From Dactylosporangium siamense (GTDB lineage: Bacteria; Actinomycetota; Actinomycetes; Mycobacteriales; Micromonosporaceae), in NCBI RefSeq assembly GCF_016862795.1, contig NZ_BONQ01000099.1, forward strand, positions 1-52,900: 52,900 nucleotides of DNA. Reading direction: 5' to 3'. Shown piece after piece: positions 34,068-45,751 of this stretch (position 1 is the first letter of the stretch; every line of letters starts with the position of its first letter). Position numbers and translations under genes: made by a program. The notes beneath the pieces were generated by a model that saw only the letters and a program-made list of their open reading frames with translations, was not told where the DNA came from and did no database searches.

Positions 34068-36791
34068 GTGGTGGTGAGCACCTGGCCGGCCGCGCCGTTC
34101 GGCCGCGCTGAACTGCTGGCCCACGCCCGCGAGCGGCTTACGGGCGGCGGCGGGGTGCTGCTCCACGGCCCCGCCGGGATCGGCAAGTCCACCATCCTCG
34201 ACGCCATCGCCGGCGGCGAGACCGACGCCCTCGTGCTGCGCGCCGCGGCCGCCGAGGCCGAGGCCGACCTGCCCTACCTCGCGCTCGTCGACCTCTTCGA
34301 CGGCGCCCCCGACGCCGCCGAGCACCTGCCACCGCACCTGCGGGCCGCGCTGGACGGCGCCCTGCTCCGCAGCGCGCTGCCGGCGACCCCGCACGACCAG
34401 CTCGCGGTGCGCCTCGCCGTCCTGGAGCTGCTGCGCGCCCTCGCCACGGAACGCGCCGTGCTGCTCGTCCTCGACGACGTGCAGTGGATCGACGAGCCCA
34501 GCGCCGAGGTGCTGCGGTTCGTCGCCCGCCGGATCGGTGAGACGCCGGTGCGGATCCTCGCCGCCGAACGCGTCCCCGACGGCGACCCGGCGACCCGCCT
34601 GGACCTGTGCCCGCCGCCGGGCACGACGCTGCCCGTGCCGCCGCTGCCGGAGAGCGACGTGGCCGACCTGCTGCGCGCCCGGTTCGGTGCCGAGGCCGGC
34701 CGGGCGCACCTGCACCGCATCTACGAGGCCAGCGCCGGCAACCCCCTCTACGCCGTCGAGCTGGGCCGGGCCCTGGGCACCACGCCGTTCCCCACCACCG
34801 ACCCGCTGCCCGTCCCGGACCGGCTCCGTTCCCTGCTGACCGCGCGGCTGGCCGCGCTGCCCGCACCCGACTGGCCCGCGCTGCTGGTCGTCGCCGCCGC
34901 GGCCCGGCCGAGCCTGGCGCTGCTGCGGCGGTGCGGCCTCGCCGAGCACCACCTCGACGCGGCCCTCGCGTCGTCGGTGCTGGACGTCGACGGCGACGGT
35001 GCGATCCGCTTCAGCCACCCGTTGCTGCGGGAGATGGTGTACGCCGACGCGACGGTCGCCGCCCGGCGCGAAGCGCATGAGCGGCTCGCCGACACCGTCT
35101 CCGACCCGGTCGACCGGGCCAGGCACCTCGCCGCGGCCCGCCCCGAGCCCGACGAGGCCCTCGCGGAGTGCCTCGCCGACGCCGCGTCCGCCGCCCGGCT
35201 GCGCGGCGCCCCGGCGATGGCCGCCGACCTCGCCGCGCTCGCCGCGGAACGCACCCCGCGCGACACCCCCGGCGTCGGCGCGGTCCGCCGGCTCAGCGCC
35301 GCGCAGTACGCGTACGCGGCCGGCTCGCCCGTCGACGCCCGGCGGCACGCGACCGCCGCGCTGCGCGACGCCGCGGACCGGCGCACCCGCATCGGCGCCC
35401 GGCTGCTGCTGGTGGAGATGTCCGGCGAGGACCACTCCAACTCCGGCCCGCTGCTGGACGCCGCGTTCGTCGAGGCCGTCGACACCCCCGACCTGCTCGC
35501 CCACGTGCGGCTGTACAAGGGCGTCAAGGCCTACTACGACGGCGACGGTGAGGGCGCCCTCGCCGAGCTCAAGCGCGCCGAGGAGGCCGCCGAGCTGTGC
35601 GGTGACATGGAACGCCTCGTCGAGGTGCTCAGCTGGAAGGGCAACATCCTGCTCGGCACCCAGGGCGACGAATACCTCGAGCGGGCCGGGAAGCTCGCCC
35701 GCGGGCTGTCGCTGACCCCGGCGACGGTCGCGGCCCGGCAGGTCGCCGCGATGAGCCGGCTGTTCAAGGGCGAGACCGCCGAGGCGGTGCGCCGCATCGA
35801 GGCGCTGCGCATCGCCGTGGAGCGGGCCGGCACCGTGCGTGACCTGGCCTCCGTGCTGGTGTCCGTGGCCGGCGTCTACTGGCGGGCCGGCCGCTGCGCC
35901 GACGCGGTCGCCGCGGGCCGCGAGTGCGTGCGGCTCTACGTCGACGTCGAGACCACCCCGGGCCCCGGCTACCTGGTCGCCGCGCTCGCCGAGAGCGGTG
36001 GCGGCACCGCGACCGCCGCCGCCGGCTACGCCGAACGCGGCCTCGCCGCCTGCCTCGCCGCCGGCGACGAGGACTGGATCAAGCTCGCCTACGCCGCGTC
36101 CGGCCTCGTGCACGTGCTGCGCGGCGACCCGGTCGCGGCGGCCGAGGCGATGCGCGAGGCGTACGCCCTGGACCAGCGGCTCGGCCGGCTCGACCCGGGC
36201 GTCCTGCCGTGGCACGCCGACTTCATCGAGGCGCTCGTCGGTGCCGGCGCCCGCGCCGAGGCCGCCGAGGTCCTCGAAGAGGTCAACAAGCACGCCCGGC
36301 ACCTGGACCGCACCATCGTTTTCCTCGGCCTGGCCCGGGCCCGGGCGGTCCTCACCGCCGCCACCGGCGAGGCCCGCGAGGCCGCCGAGACGCTGCACCG
36401 GGCGATCGAGGAGTGGCAGGACCACCCGTACCCCCTCGAGGTCGCGCGGGCCTACTACACGCTCGGCGGCCTGGAGCGCCGCGCCCACCGCCGTGGCGCG
36501 GCCCGGGCGGCGCTGTCGGAGGCGGTGCGCCGGTATGCGGCCGCCGAGGCGCACCCGTGGCGCGAGGTCGCCGCGGCCGACCTGGCCCGCCTCGACGGCG
36601 GCCGCGGCGCCGGGCTGTCGGAGACCGAGCGGCGGATCGTGGAGCTGGTGCGCGCCGGCGCCACCAACCGCGAGATCGCCCGCGCGCTGTTCCTGTCGAT
36701 CAAGGCGGTCGAGGCGAACCTCACCCGGCTCTACCGGCGGCTCAACGTCCGCAACCGCGCCCAGCTCGCCCGGGTCCTCGACCCCGAGTAG
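34068..36791 (+). CDS. Large ATP-binding LuxR (LAL / MalT-like) transcriptional regulator
   Basis: 907 residues. AAA/STAND ATPase with Walker A GPAGIGKST (34-42) and Walker B LLVLDDVQWIDEP, a long helical TPR-like middle (about 330-830), and a C-terminal LuxR helix-turn-helix (LSETERRIVELVRAGATNRE then LFLSIKAVEANLTRLYRRL). Such proteins oligomerise on ligand and ATP binding and activate nearby operons; target and ligand are unknown. The triple GTG at 34068-34076 follows GAGGAG by 7 nt; 34068 is chosen. It lies between the sugar cassette and argC and has no same-strand partner. Confidence 0.9.
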   Translation: MVVSTWPAAPFGRAELLAHARERLTGGGGVLLHGPAGIGKSTILDAIAGGETDALVLRAAAAEAEADLPYLALVDLFDGAPDAAEHLPPHLRAALDGALLRSALPATPHDQLAVRLAVLELLRALATERAVLLVLDDVQWIDEPSAEVLRFVARRIGETPVRILAAERVPDGDPATRLDLCPPPGTTLPVPPLPESDVADLLRARFGAEAGRAHLHRIYEASAGNPLYAVELGRALGTTPFPTTDPLPVPDRLRSLLTARLAALPAPDWPALLVVAAAARPSLALLRRCGLAEHHLDAALASSVLDVDGDGAIRFSHPLLREMVYADATVAARREAHERLADTVSDPVDRARHLAAARPEPDEALAECLADAASAARLRGAPAMAADLAALAAERTPRDTPGVGAVRRLSAAQYAYAAGSPVDARRHATAALRDAADRRTRIGARLLLVEMSGEDHSNSGPLLDAAFVEAVDTPDLLAHVRLYKGVKAYYDGDGEGALAELKRAEEAAELCGDMERLVEVLSWKGNILLGTQGDEYLERAGKLARGLSLTPATVAARQVAAMSRLFKGETAEAVRRIEALRIAVERAGTVRDLASVLVSVAGVYWRAGRCADAVAAGRECVRLYVDVETTPGPGYLVAALAESGGGTATAAAGYAERGLAACLAAGDEDWIKLAYAASGLVHVLRGDPVAAAEAMREAYALDQRLGRLDPGVLPWHADFIEALVGAGARAEAAEVLEEVNKHARHLDRTIVFLGLARARAVLTAATGEAREAAETLHRAIEEWQDHPYPLEVARAYYTLGGLERRAHRRGAARAALSEAVRRYAAAEAHPWREVAAADLARLDGGRGAGLSETERRIVELVRAGATNREIARALFLSIKAVEANLTRLYRRLNVRNRAQLARVLDPE

Positions 36792-36887
36792 CTCACCCGC
36801 CAGATCCCTCGATCCGACCGATCCGACCGATCCGGGTGAGCGCGATGTGAATCGCCGCCCGGGGCGGTGATGCGCGCCGCAATCCGC

Positions 36888-36924
36888 TTGAAACACGGCG
36901 ATGCATAGAGATACAGTGCAACGC
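36888..36924 (+). promoter_or_regulatory. argC promoter with overlapping candidate ARG box
   Basis: TTGAAA (36888-36893), an 18-nt spacer and TACAGT (36912-36917) form the best sigma-70-type promoter in the window, 7 nt before ATG 36925, so argC is probably leaderless. An imperfect palindrome, TGCAT (36902-36906) with TGCA (36917-36920), overlaps the -10 and is a candidate ArgR operator. Confidence 0.6.
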
Positions 36925-37929
36925 ATGGGAATACGAGTCGCTGTCGCCGGTGCGTCCGGGTACGCGGGCGGGGAGCTGCTCCGGCTGATCGCCGGGCATC
37001 CCCACCTCGACCTGGCCGTCGCCACCGGGTTCGCGCAGGCCGGATCGAGGATCGGCGCGGTGCACCCGCACGTGCGCTCGCTGCGGGACGTCGTGCTGGC
37101 GAAGACCGAGCCGGACGTGCTCGCCGACGCCGACCTGGTGTTCCTGGCGCTGCCGCACGGTGAGTCCGCGGCCCTCGCCGCGCAGCTGCCGGACACGGTG
37201 AAGGTCGTCGACATCGGCGCCGACTTCCGGCTGCGGGCCGCCGGCGACTGGACGAAGTACTACCCCGGCGCGCACGCCGGCACCTGGACCTACGGCCTGC
37301 CCGAGCTGCCCGGCCAGCGGGACCGCATCGCCGCGTCGAGCCGGGTCGCCAACACCGGATGTTATGCGGTGTCGGTGACCCTGGCCCTCGCGCCGCTGAT
37401 CGCGGCCGGGGTCGCCGACCCCGAGGACGTCGTGGTCGTCGCCGCGTCCGGCACGTCCGGCGCGGGCCGCTCCGCGAAGGTGCACCTGCTGGCCTCGGAG
37501 GTGATGGGGTCGCTGTCGCCCTACAAGGTGGGCGCGCACCAGCACGTGCCGGAGATCAAGCAGGCGACCGGGGCGCGCACGCTGTCGATGACGCCGGTCC
37601 TGGCGCCGATGCCCCGGGGCATCCTCGCCACCGTGACCGCCCGGCCGCTGACCGACGCCGACCCGCGCGAGGTCCTCGCGGCGGCCTACGACGGGGAGCC
37701 GTTCGTGCAGGTGCTGCCCGAGGGGCAGTGGCCGCACACGGCGAGCACGTTCGGGGCGAACGCCGCGCACCTGCAGGCGACCGTCGACGCCGACAGCGGC
37801 CGGATCATCGTCGTGTCCGCGATCGACAACCTCGTCAAGGGCGCCGCCGGACAGGCCGTGCAGAACGCCAACCTGATGCTCGGACTGCCGGAGACGGCCG
37901 GGCTCACCGCCGATGGGATCGCGCCATGA
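36925..37929 (+). CDS. argC: N-acetyl-gamma-glutamyl-phosphate reductase
   Basis: 334 residues. NADP loop VAVAGASGYAGGELLRLI, catalytic Cys in ANTGCYA, ASGTSGAGR, and His in GAHQHVPEI. It reduces N-acetylglutamyl phosphate in arginine synthesis. ATG 36925 is preferred to ATG 36901, which lies inside the promoter. The stop overlaps argJ (ATGA). First gene of argC-J-B-D-F-R-H; argG is absent from the window. Confidence 0.96.
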   Translation: MGIRVAVAGASGYAGGELLRLIAGHPHLDLAVATGFAQAGSRIGAVHPHVRSLRDVVLAKTEPDVLADADLVFLALPHGESAALAAQLPDTVKVVDIGADFRLRAAGDWTKYYPGAHAGTWTYGLPELPGQRDRIAASSRVANTGCYAVSVTLALAPLIAAGVADPEDVVVVAASGTSGAGRSAKVHLLASEVMGSLSPYKVGAHQHVPEIKQATGARTLSMTPVLAPMPRGILATVTARPLTDADPREVLAAAYDGEPFVQVLPEGQWPHTASTFGANAAHLQATVDADSGRIIVVSAIDNLVKGAAGQAVQNANLMLGLPETAGLTADGIAP

Positions 37930-39101
37930 CCGTCACCGCTCCGAAGGGTTTCCGGGCCGCTGGTGTCGCCGCCGGGCTGAAGGCGACGGCGGGCGCGCTC
38001 GACGTGGCGCTCGTCGTCAACGACGGGCCGGACTGGACCGCGGCGGCCGTGTTCACCGGCAATCGGATCAAGGCCGCGCCGGTGCTGTGGAGCCAGCAGG
38101 TGCTGCGCGCCGGCATCGTGCGGGCCGTCATCCTCAACTCCGGCGGCGCCAACGCCTGCACCGGGCCGGCCGGCTTCCAGGACACCCACGCCACCGCGGA
38201 GCACACCGCGGCCGTGCTGTCCGGGCGGGCGTCGCGGTTCCCGGTCGGCGCCGGCGACGTCGCCGTGTGCTCCACCGGCCTCATCGGGGAGCGGCTGCCG
38301 CTGAAGAAGCTGCTGTCCGGGGTCGACGCCGCCGCCCGCGGGCTGGCCCGGGACGGCGGGGCGGCCGCCGCGACCGCCATCATGACCACCGACACCGTGT
38401 CCAAGACCGCCGTCCACAGCGGGCAGGGGTTCACCGTCGGCGGGATGGCCAAGGGCGCCGGGATGCTCGCGCCGGGCCTCGCCACGATGCTGGTGGTGCT
38501 GACCACCGACGCCGTCGCCGACGCGGACGTGCTCGACGCCGCGCTGCGGGCCGCGACCCGGGTCTCGTTCGACCGGATCGACTCCGACGGCTGCATGTCG
38601 ACCAACGACACGGTCCTGCTCATGGCCAGCGGTGCGGCCGGGATCCAGCCGACCCCGGAGGAGCTGACCGAGGCCGTCACCGCCGTCTGCGCCGACCTGG
38701 CCACGCAGCTCATCGCCGACGCCGAGGGCGCCACGAAGGAGATCGCGATCGAGGTCACCGGCGCGGCCGGTGAGGACGACGCGGTCGAGGTCGGCCGGTC
38801 GATCGCCCGCAACAACCTGGTGAAGACCGCGTTCTTCGGCAACGACCCCAACTGGGGCCGGATCCTGGCCGCGATCGGCACCACGGCGGCCGTGTTCGAG
38901 CCCGACGAGGTCGACGTCGCCATCAACGGCGTGTGGATCTGCAAGGGCGGCGCCGCGGGGGAGGACCGCTCGAAGGTCGACCTCAGCGCCCGCGCGGTCA
39001 CCGTCACCGTCGACCTGCACGCCGGCGACGCCACCGCCACCGTCAGGACCAACGACCTGTCGATGGGCTACGTGCACGAGAACTCGGCATACTCGTCGTG
39101 A
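37926..39101 (+). CDS. argJ: Glutamate N-acetyltransferase / ornithine acetyltransferase
   Basis: 391 residues. ArgJ recycles the acetyl group from N-acetylornithine to glutamate. The precursor self-cleaves before Thr in [22 protein letters not shown] and the end motif [16 protein letters not shown] are also clear. The C-terminal [12 protein letters not shown] is typical. Unlike the other arg junctions, 79 nt separate it from argB, and the stop codon is within a 10-bp inverted repeat. Confidence 0.96.
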   Translation: MTVTAPKGFRAAGVAAGLKATAGALDVALVVNDGPDWTAAAVFTGNRIKAAPVLWSQQVLRAGIVRAVILNSGGANACTGPAGFQDTHATAEHTAAVLSGRASRFPVGAGDVAVCSTGLIGERLPLKKLLSGVDAAARGLARDGGAAAATAIMTTDTVSKTAVHSGQGFTVGGMAKGAGMLAPGLATMLVVLTTDAVADADVLDAALRAATRVSFDRIDSDGCMSTNDTVLLMASGAAGIQPTPEELTEAVTAVCADLATQLIADAEGATKEIAIEVTGAAGEDDAVEVGRSIARNNLVKTAFFGNDPNWGRILAAIGTTAAVFEPDEVDVAINGVWICKGGAAGEDRSKVDLSARAVTVTVDLHAGDATATVRTNDLSMGYVHENSAYSS

Positions 39102-39188
39102 ACGGCCCGGAGCGCAGCGGAGTGGCCGTTCACCGGCAGGCGCAGGGTGGTTCGCGGCGCCGCAGCGAAGCGGAGGCGTCGTGAACGG
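39094..39188. repeat. argJ-argB junction: 12-bp direct repeats around an inverted-repeat insert
   Basis: CGTCGTGAACGG occurs at 39094-39105 (argJ end) and 39177-39188 (argB start), 83 bp apart. Inside, GTGAACGGCC (39098-39107) pairs with GGCCGTTCAC (39124-39133), and the motifs GGAGCGCAGCGGAG (39109-39122) and CCGCAGCGAAGCGGAGG (39160-39176) resemble one another. Confidence 0.7.
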
Positions 39189-40061
39189 GCGCAACCTCGG
39201 GATCGCGCTGGGCAAGGCGAACACGCTCATCGAGGCACTGCCGTGGCTGGAACGGTTCTCCGGCTCCACGATCGTGATCAAGTACGGCGGCAACGCCATG
39301 CTCGACAACGAGCTGAAGCGGGCGTTCGCCGCCGACATGGTGTTCCTGCGGCACGTCGGCATCAAGCCGGTCGTCGTGCACGGCGGCGGCCCGCAGATCT
39401 CGGCGATGCTCAAGCGGCTCGGCATCGCCAGCGAGTTCAAGGGCGGCCTGCGGGTCACCACCGCCGAGACCGCGGACGTGGTCCGGATGGTGCTCGTCGG
39501 GCAGGTCGGCCGGGAGCTCGTCGGGCTCATCAACGAGCACGGCCCGCACGCGGTCGGCATGTCCGGTGAGGACGCCGGGCTGTTCACCGCGGTGCGGCGG
39601 CCCGCGATCATCGACGGTTCGCCGGTCGACATCGGCCAGGTCGGCGACGTCGAGCACGTCAACATCGGCGCCGTCACGGACCTCATCGCGGCCGGCCGCA
39701 TCCCGGTCGTGTCGACGGTCGCGCCGGACGCCGACGGCGTGCTGCACAACCTCAACGCCGACACCGCCGCCGGGGCACTGGCGATCGCGCTCAAGGCGCG
39801 CAAGCTCGTGGTCCTCACCGACGTGGAGGGGCTCTACGCCCGCTACCCGGACCCGGCGTCGCTGATCTCACAACTGACCGCGGACCAGCTCGCGGACCTG
39901 CTGCCGACACTGGAGTCGGGCATGGTGCCGAAGATGGAGGCGTGCCTGCGCGCCGTCAAGGGCGGGGTGCCGGCCGCGCACGTCGTCGACGGCCGGGTGC
40001 CGCACTCGCTGCTGCTGGAAGTCTTCACATCGGAGGGGTTCGGGACCATGGTGGTGGCAGG

Positions 40062-40065
<4 letters not shown>
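39181..40065 (+). CDS. argB: Acetylglutamate kinase
   Basis: 294 residues. Phosphorylates N-acetylglutamate, the arginine-inhibited step. Motifs: [10 protein letters not shown] (Lys for ATP), [11 protein letters not shown], and [17 protein letters not shown]. The N-terminal helix ([20 protein letters not shown]) is the kind that links dimers into the arginine-sensitive hexamer. GTG 39181 follows GCGGAGG (39170-39176). The stop overlaps the argD start (ATGA). Confidence 0.96.
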
Positions 40066-42139
<2,074 letters not shown>

Positions 42140-42212
42140 GCGGGGTGGAGCGCGCTCATCGCGGGGACACCAGAGCAGGCATCGTGAGCCGCGGCGCGGC
42201 GCGGGCGGCGTC

Positions 42213-42719
42213 GTGAGCACACCCGTTTCGAAGGCGGCGCGGCACGACCGGATCGCGGGGCTGATCCGCGGGTCGGCGGTGCGGTCGCAGACCGAGCTCG
42301 CCGAGCTGCTCGCCGCCGACGGGATCCAGGTGACGCAGGCGACGCTGTCGCGGGACCTGGAGGAGCTGCGGGCCGTGAAGGTCCGCGGCGAGTACCTCAT
42401 CCCGGAGGACGGCGAGCGGGCGCTGCGCCCGGCCGAGGAGGCGCCGACCCGGCTGATCCGGCTGCTGCGGGAGCTGCTGACCGGCGTCGACTGCTCCGGC
42501 AACCTCGTCGTGCTGCGCACCCCGCCCGGCGCCGCGCAGTTCCTGGCCAGCGCGATCGACCGCACCGGCCTGCCGGACATCGTGGGCACCATCGCCGGCG
42601 ACGACACCATCATGGTCGTCGCCCGCGAGGCACCCGACCCGCACGGACGCCCGACGGCCGGGGAGGTCCTCGCGGCGAAACTCACCGAATGGGCGCATCT
42701 CGACGGCCCGTCGAAATAA
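42213..42719 (+). CDS. argR: Arginine repressor ArgR
   Basis: 168 residues. An N-terminal winged helix ([20 protein letters not shown] then LSRDLEEL) binds ARG boxes; the C-terminal domain has [12 protein letters not shown], which binds arginine and forms the hexamer. It should repress this operon through sites such as the one over the argC promoter. GTG 42213 has no clear ribosome binding site, so translation may depend on the operon mRNA context. Confidence 0.95.
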   Translation: MSTPVSKAARHDRIAGLIRGSAVRSQTELAELLAADGIQVTQATLSRDLEELRAVKVRGEYLIPEDGERALRPAEEAPTRLIRLLRELLTGVDCSGNLVVLRTPPGAAQFLASAIDRTGLPDIVGTIAGDDTIMVVAREAPDPHGRPTAGEVLAAKLTEWAHLDGPSK

Positions 42720-42748
42720 CGCGATCTTGCACATGGAAGGATCGTCGC

Positions 42749-44188
42749 GTGGCAACTTCGTCTTCTGAGTCCCCGACCCGCCTCTGGGGCGGCCGCTTCG
42801 CCGGCGGCCCGGCCGAGGCGCTCGCCCGGTTGTCGGTGAGCGTCCAGTTCGACTGGCGGCTCGCGCCCTATGACATCGCCGGGTCGCGGGCGCACGCGCG
42901 GGTCCTGGCCCGGGCCGGGCTGCTCGACGCCGAAGAGCTCGGCCGGATGCTCGCCGCCCTCGACGACCTCGAGTCGGCGTGCGCCGCCGGGGACTTCCGG
43001 CCGACCGTCGACGACGAGGACGTGCACACCGCGCTGGAGCGGGGGCTCCTGGAGCGGCTCGGCGCGCTCGGCGGGAAGCTGCGCGCCGGCCGGTCCCGCA
43101 ACGACCAGGTCGCCACCGACCTGCGGCTGTACCTGCGCGACCACGCCCGCGGGGTGGCCGCCCGGATCGTGGAGCTCGCCGACGCGCTCGTCGAGCAGTC
43201 CGCCCGGCACGTCGACACGCCCGCGCCGGGGTTCACGCACCTGCAGCCGGCGCAGCCGATCGCGTTCGGCCACCAGCTGCTCGCCCACGTGCAGGCGCTG
43301 CTGCGGGACCTGGACCGGCTGCGGGACTGGGACGTGCGGGCCGCGGTGAGCCCGCTCGGCGCCGGCGCCCTGGCCGGGTCGTCGCTGCCGCTCGACCCGG
43401 CGCAGGTGGCGAAGGAGCTCGGCTTCACCTCGGCCGCGGCGAACTCCATCGACGCCGTCTCCGACCGGGACTTCGTCGCGGAGTTCCTGTTCATCGCGGC
43501 CCTCACCGGCGTGCACCTGTCGCGCCTCGGTGAGGAGGTCGTGCTGTGGACGACCCCGGCGTTCGGCTGGGTGCAGCTCGACGACGCGTTCGCGACCGGG
43601 TCGTCGATCATGCCGCAGAAGAAGAACCCCGACATCGCCGAGCTCGCCCGCGGCAAGTCCGGCCGGCTCATCGGCCACGTCGCCGGTGTCCTGGCGATGC
43701 TGAAGGGCCTGCCCCTGGCGTATGACCGGGACCTGCAGGAGGACAAGGAACCCGTCTTCGACGCGGTCGACACGCTCCAGCTGGTCCTGCCGGCCCTCGC
43801 CGGCATGATCTCCACGATGACGGTCCGGGTCGACCGGCTCGCCGAGCAGGCACCGGTCGGCTACACCCTCGCGACCGAGGTCGCCGAGTGGCTGGTCCGG
43901 CAGGGAGTGGCGTTCCGCGACGCGCACGAGATCACCGGCAAGCTCGTCGTCATCGCCGCGGCCCGCGACATCGGCCTCGACGAGGTCTCCGACGAGGACC
44001 TGCTCGCCGTCAGCCCGCACCTGACCCCGGACGTCCGGTCCGTGTTCTCCGTCCCCGGTGCCCTCGCCGCGCGGACCACCCCGGGCTCCACCGGACCCGG
44101 GCCGGTGTCCGACCAGCTCGCCGTCGCCGCCGACAAGCTCGACCGTTGGCGGTCCTGGTCCGCGGAGTCGGTGCTACCGTCCGAATGA
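42749..44188 (+). CDS. argH: Argininosuccinate lyase
   Basis: 479 residues. [16 protein letters not shown] at the N-terminus, [37 protein letters not shown] and the fumarase-superfamily signature [12 protein letters not shown] with catalytic Ser. It splits argininosuccinate into arginine and fumarate. GTG 42749 follows GGAAGG by 8 nt. The end overlaps the next gene's start region. Confidence 0.96.
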   Translation: MATSSSESPTRLWGGRFAGGPAEALARLSVSVQFDWRLAPYDIAGSRAHARVLARAGLLDAEELGRMLAALDDLESACAAGDFRPTVDDEDVHTALERGLLERLGALGGKLRAGRSRNDQVATDLRLYLRDHARGVAARIVELADALVEQSARHVDTPAPGFTHLQPAQPIAFGHQLLAHVQALLRDLDRLRDWDVRAAVSPLGAGALAGSSLPLDPAQVAKELGFTSAAANSIDAVSDRDFVAEFLFIAALTGVHLSRLGEEVVLWTTPAFGWVQLDDAFATGSSIMPQKKNPDIAELARGKSGRLIGHVAGVLAMLKGLPLAYDRDLQEDKEPVFDAVDTLQLVLPALAGMISTMTVRVDRLAEQAPVGYTLATEVAEWLVRQGVAFRDAHEITGKLVVIAAARDIGLDEVSDEDLLAVSPHLTPDVRSVFSVPGALAARTTPGSTGPGPVSDQLAVAADKLDRWRSWSAESVLPSE

Positions 44189-45093
44189 TGCGACGTGTGA
44201 CACAGGACGTCCTCGGCGACGCGTCGGTGCTGCGGGTCGTCGAGGTCGACATCCCGGTGCCCGGCCCGACGGAGATCCTGGTCGAGATGCACGCCGCGGG
44301 CGTCAACCCGGTCGACTGGAAGGTCCGCGCCGGCGGCGGTGTCCTGGGCGTCCCGCCGTTCACCGTCGGCTGGGAGCTGTCCGGTGTCGTCGCCGCCACC
44401 GGCACCGGCGTGACCCGGTTCGCCGTCGGCGACGAGGTGTTCGGCATGCCCCGCTTCCCCGGTGAGGCGGCCGCCTACGCCGAGTACGTCACCGGACCCG
44501 CCCGGCAGTTCGCCCTCAAACCGCTCAACCTGAGCCACGAGCAGGCCGGCGGGCTCGCCCTCGCCGGCCTCACCGCCTGGCAGGTCCTCGTCGAGACCGC
44601 CGGGGTCCTCGAAGGGCAGCGGGTGCTGATCCCGGCGGCGGCCGGTGGTGTCGGGCATCTCGCGGTCCAGATCGCGAAGTGCCGCGGCGCGTATGTCATC
44701 GGCACGGCGTCAGCCCCGAAACACGACTTCGTGCGGTCCCTCGGCGCCGACGAGGTGCACGACCACCGCGACGGTGACCTCGCCCCGGTGAAGGACATCG
44801 ACGTGGCCGTCGCCACCGTCGCCGGGCAGATCCCGGCCCTCGCGGCGACCCTGGCCCCGCAGGGGGCGCTCATCGCGCTCAACGGCGTCGACGCCGACGC
44901 GGTCACCGACGCCGGCGGCGTGTTCCTGCTCGCCGAGCCCGACCGGGCCGGCCTGGAGCACCTGAGCGCCCTCGTCCTCGACGGCCGGCTCACCGTCCAC
45001 GTCGACCGGGTCTTCCCGCTCGACCTGGTCGCGGACGCGCACCGCTACGGTGAGCTCGGCCGCACCACGGGCAAGGTCGTCCTGATCCCCTGA
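44188..45093 (+). CDS. NADP-dependent alcohol dehydrogenase / quinone oxidoreductase-like (MDR family)
   Basis: 301 residues, medium-chain reductase fold without the structural-zinc cysteines. The N-terminal GroES-like domain has AAGVNPVDWKVRAGGG and GWELSGVVAATG; the Rossmann domain has IPAAAGGVGHLAVQIAK. It probably reduces quinones or enones with NADPH. ATG 44188 lies 7 nt after TACCGT (44175-44180), suggesting an internal leaderless promoter at the end of argH; ATG 44185 is coupled to the argH stop instead. Its job is not tied to arginine by sequence. Confidence 0.85.
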   Translation: MRRVTQDVLGDASVLRVVEVDIPVPGPTEILVEMHAAGVNPVDWKVRAGGGVLGVPPFTVGWELSGVVAATGTGVTRFAVGDEVFGMPRFPGEAAAYAEYVTGPARQFALKPLNLSHEQAGGLALAGLTAWQVLVETAGVLEGQRVLIPAAAGGVGHLAVQIAKCRGAYVIGTASAPKHDFVRSLGADEVHDHRDGDLAPVKDIDVAVATVAGQIPALAATLAPQGALIALNGVDADAVTDAGGVFLLAEPDRAGLEHLSALVLDGRLTVHVDRVFPLDLVADAHRYGELGRTTGKVVLIP

Positions 45094-45116
45094 CCGGGCC
45101 GCCGTCAGTGCCCGGT
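45093..45116. terminator. Bidirectional terminator containing both stop codons
   Basis: ACCGGGC (45093-45099) pairs with GCCCGGT (45110-45116), loop of 10 nt. The 5' arm begins at the last base of the oxidoreductase stop, and the stop codon of the opposing gene lies in the loop. Confidence 0.6.
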
Positions 45117-45476
45117 GGCGTAGTGCAGGATCACGTTGTGGATGTGCTGGGTCTTCTCGACCCCGCGGACCTCGATCTCGAAGATGTGGGCGCCGACGTG
45201 CACGGCGATGTTGCCGCTGCTGAAGAAGCTGCCGGCCCACGACTTGTTGCTCACGATGGAGACCGCGGTGACCTTCGCGTAGGGGATCGACGTGAGGGCC
45301 AGGCGCTTGCCGACGAACGACTTGTCCTGCAGGATCACCCGGCGGTCGGTGAGGCCGATGAACCCGGTGCCGATGCCGACCGCGTCGTAGACGGCGATGA
45401 TGGTCTCGCCGGGCAGGAGGCCGGACACGATCTGCTCGTACTGCTCGCGACGGTCGTACTTCACCTGTTGTGCCAT
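45105..45476 (-). CDS. Small bacterial PH-domain protein
   Basis: 123 residues, soluble. The pattern ETIIAVYDAVGIGTGFIGLT then DRRVILQDKSFVGKRLALTS and SIPYAKVTAVSI fits the bacterial PH (bPH_1) fold, with a last helix VEKTQHIHNVILHYATG. Function of these proteins is unknown. ATG 45476 is 6 nt after TACGTT (45488-45483), a leaderless layout; the frame is open further up to 45521, but that start lies before this box. Confidence 0.8.
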   Translation of the reverse strand: MAQQVKYDRREQYEQIVSGLLPGETIIAVYDAVGIGTGFIGLTDRRVILQDKSFVGKRLALTSIPYAKVTAVSIVSNKSWAGSFFSSGNIAVHVGAHIFEIEVRGVEKTQHIHNVILHYATGH

Positions 45477-45558
45477 ACGTCCAACGTAGACGGACCCCTC
45501 AACCCGGGCCCTGGCACGCATGGTTCATCCTGGATGGCACACCCCCCGAGGAGGACCC

Positions 45559-45744
45559 GTGCCGATCCTGTTCCGCAAGGCGATGCGCTTCGGCCCACTG
45601 GTGCTGAACTTCACCCCGAAGGGCCTGTCCTCCTGGGGGCTGAAGATCGGCAAGTGGTCGTGGAACTCGAAGACCAGGGCGCACCGCTACGACCTGCCCG
45701 GCCCGTTCTCGTGGCGCAGCCGCGGCCGGCGCGGCGGCAGCTGA
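45559..45744 (+). CDS. DUF4236 family small protein
   Basis: 61 residues, basic. PILFRKAMRFGPLVLNFTPK then GLSSWGLKIGKWSWNSKTRA matches DUF4236, a family of short beta-rich proteins of unknown role. GTG 45559 has GAGGAGG (45548-45554) 4 nt upstream. It is convergent, with 7 nt to the next gene's stop. Confidence 0.8.
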   Translation: MPILFRKAMRFGPLVLNFTPKGLSSWGLKIGKWSWNSKTRAHRYDLPGPFSWRSRGRRGGS

Positions 45745-45751
45745 ACGCCCG

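Noticed and set aside
36901-36924. ATG 36901 as argC start
   Set aside because: It lies inside the TTGAAA/TACAGT promoter; the family N-terminus (GIRVAVAGASGYAG) begins at ATG 36925.
33504-37214. 1236-residue minus-strand open frame opposite the LuxR gene
   Set aside because: Same shadow effect; composition is non-protein-like and no domain is visible.
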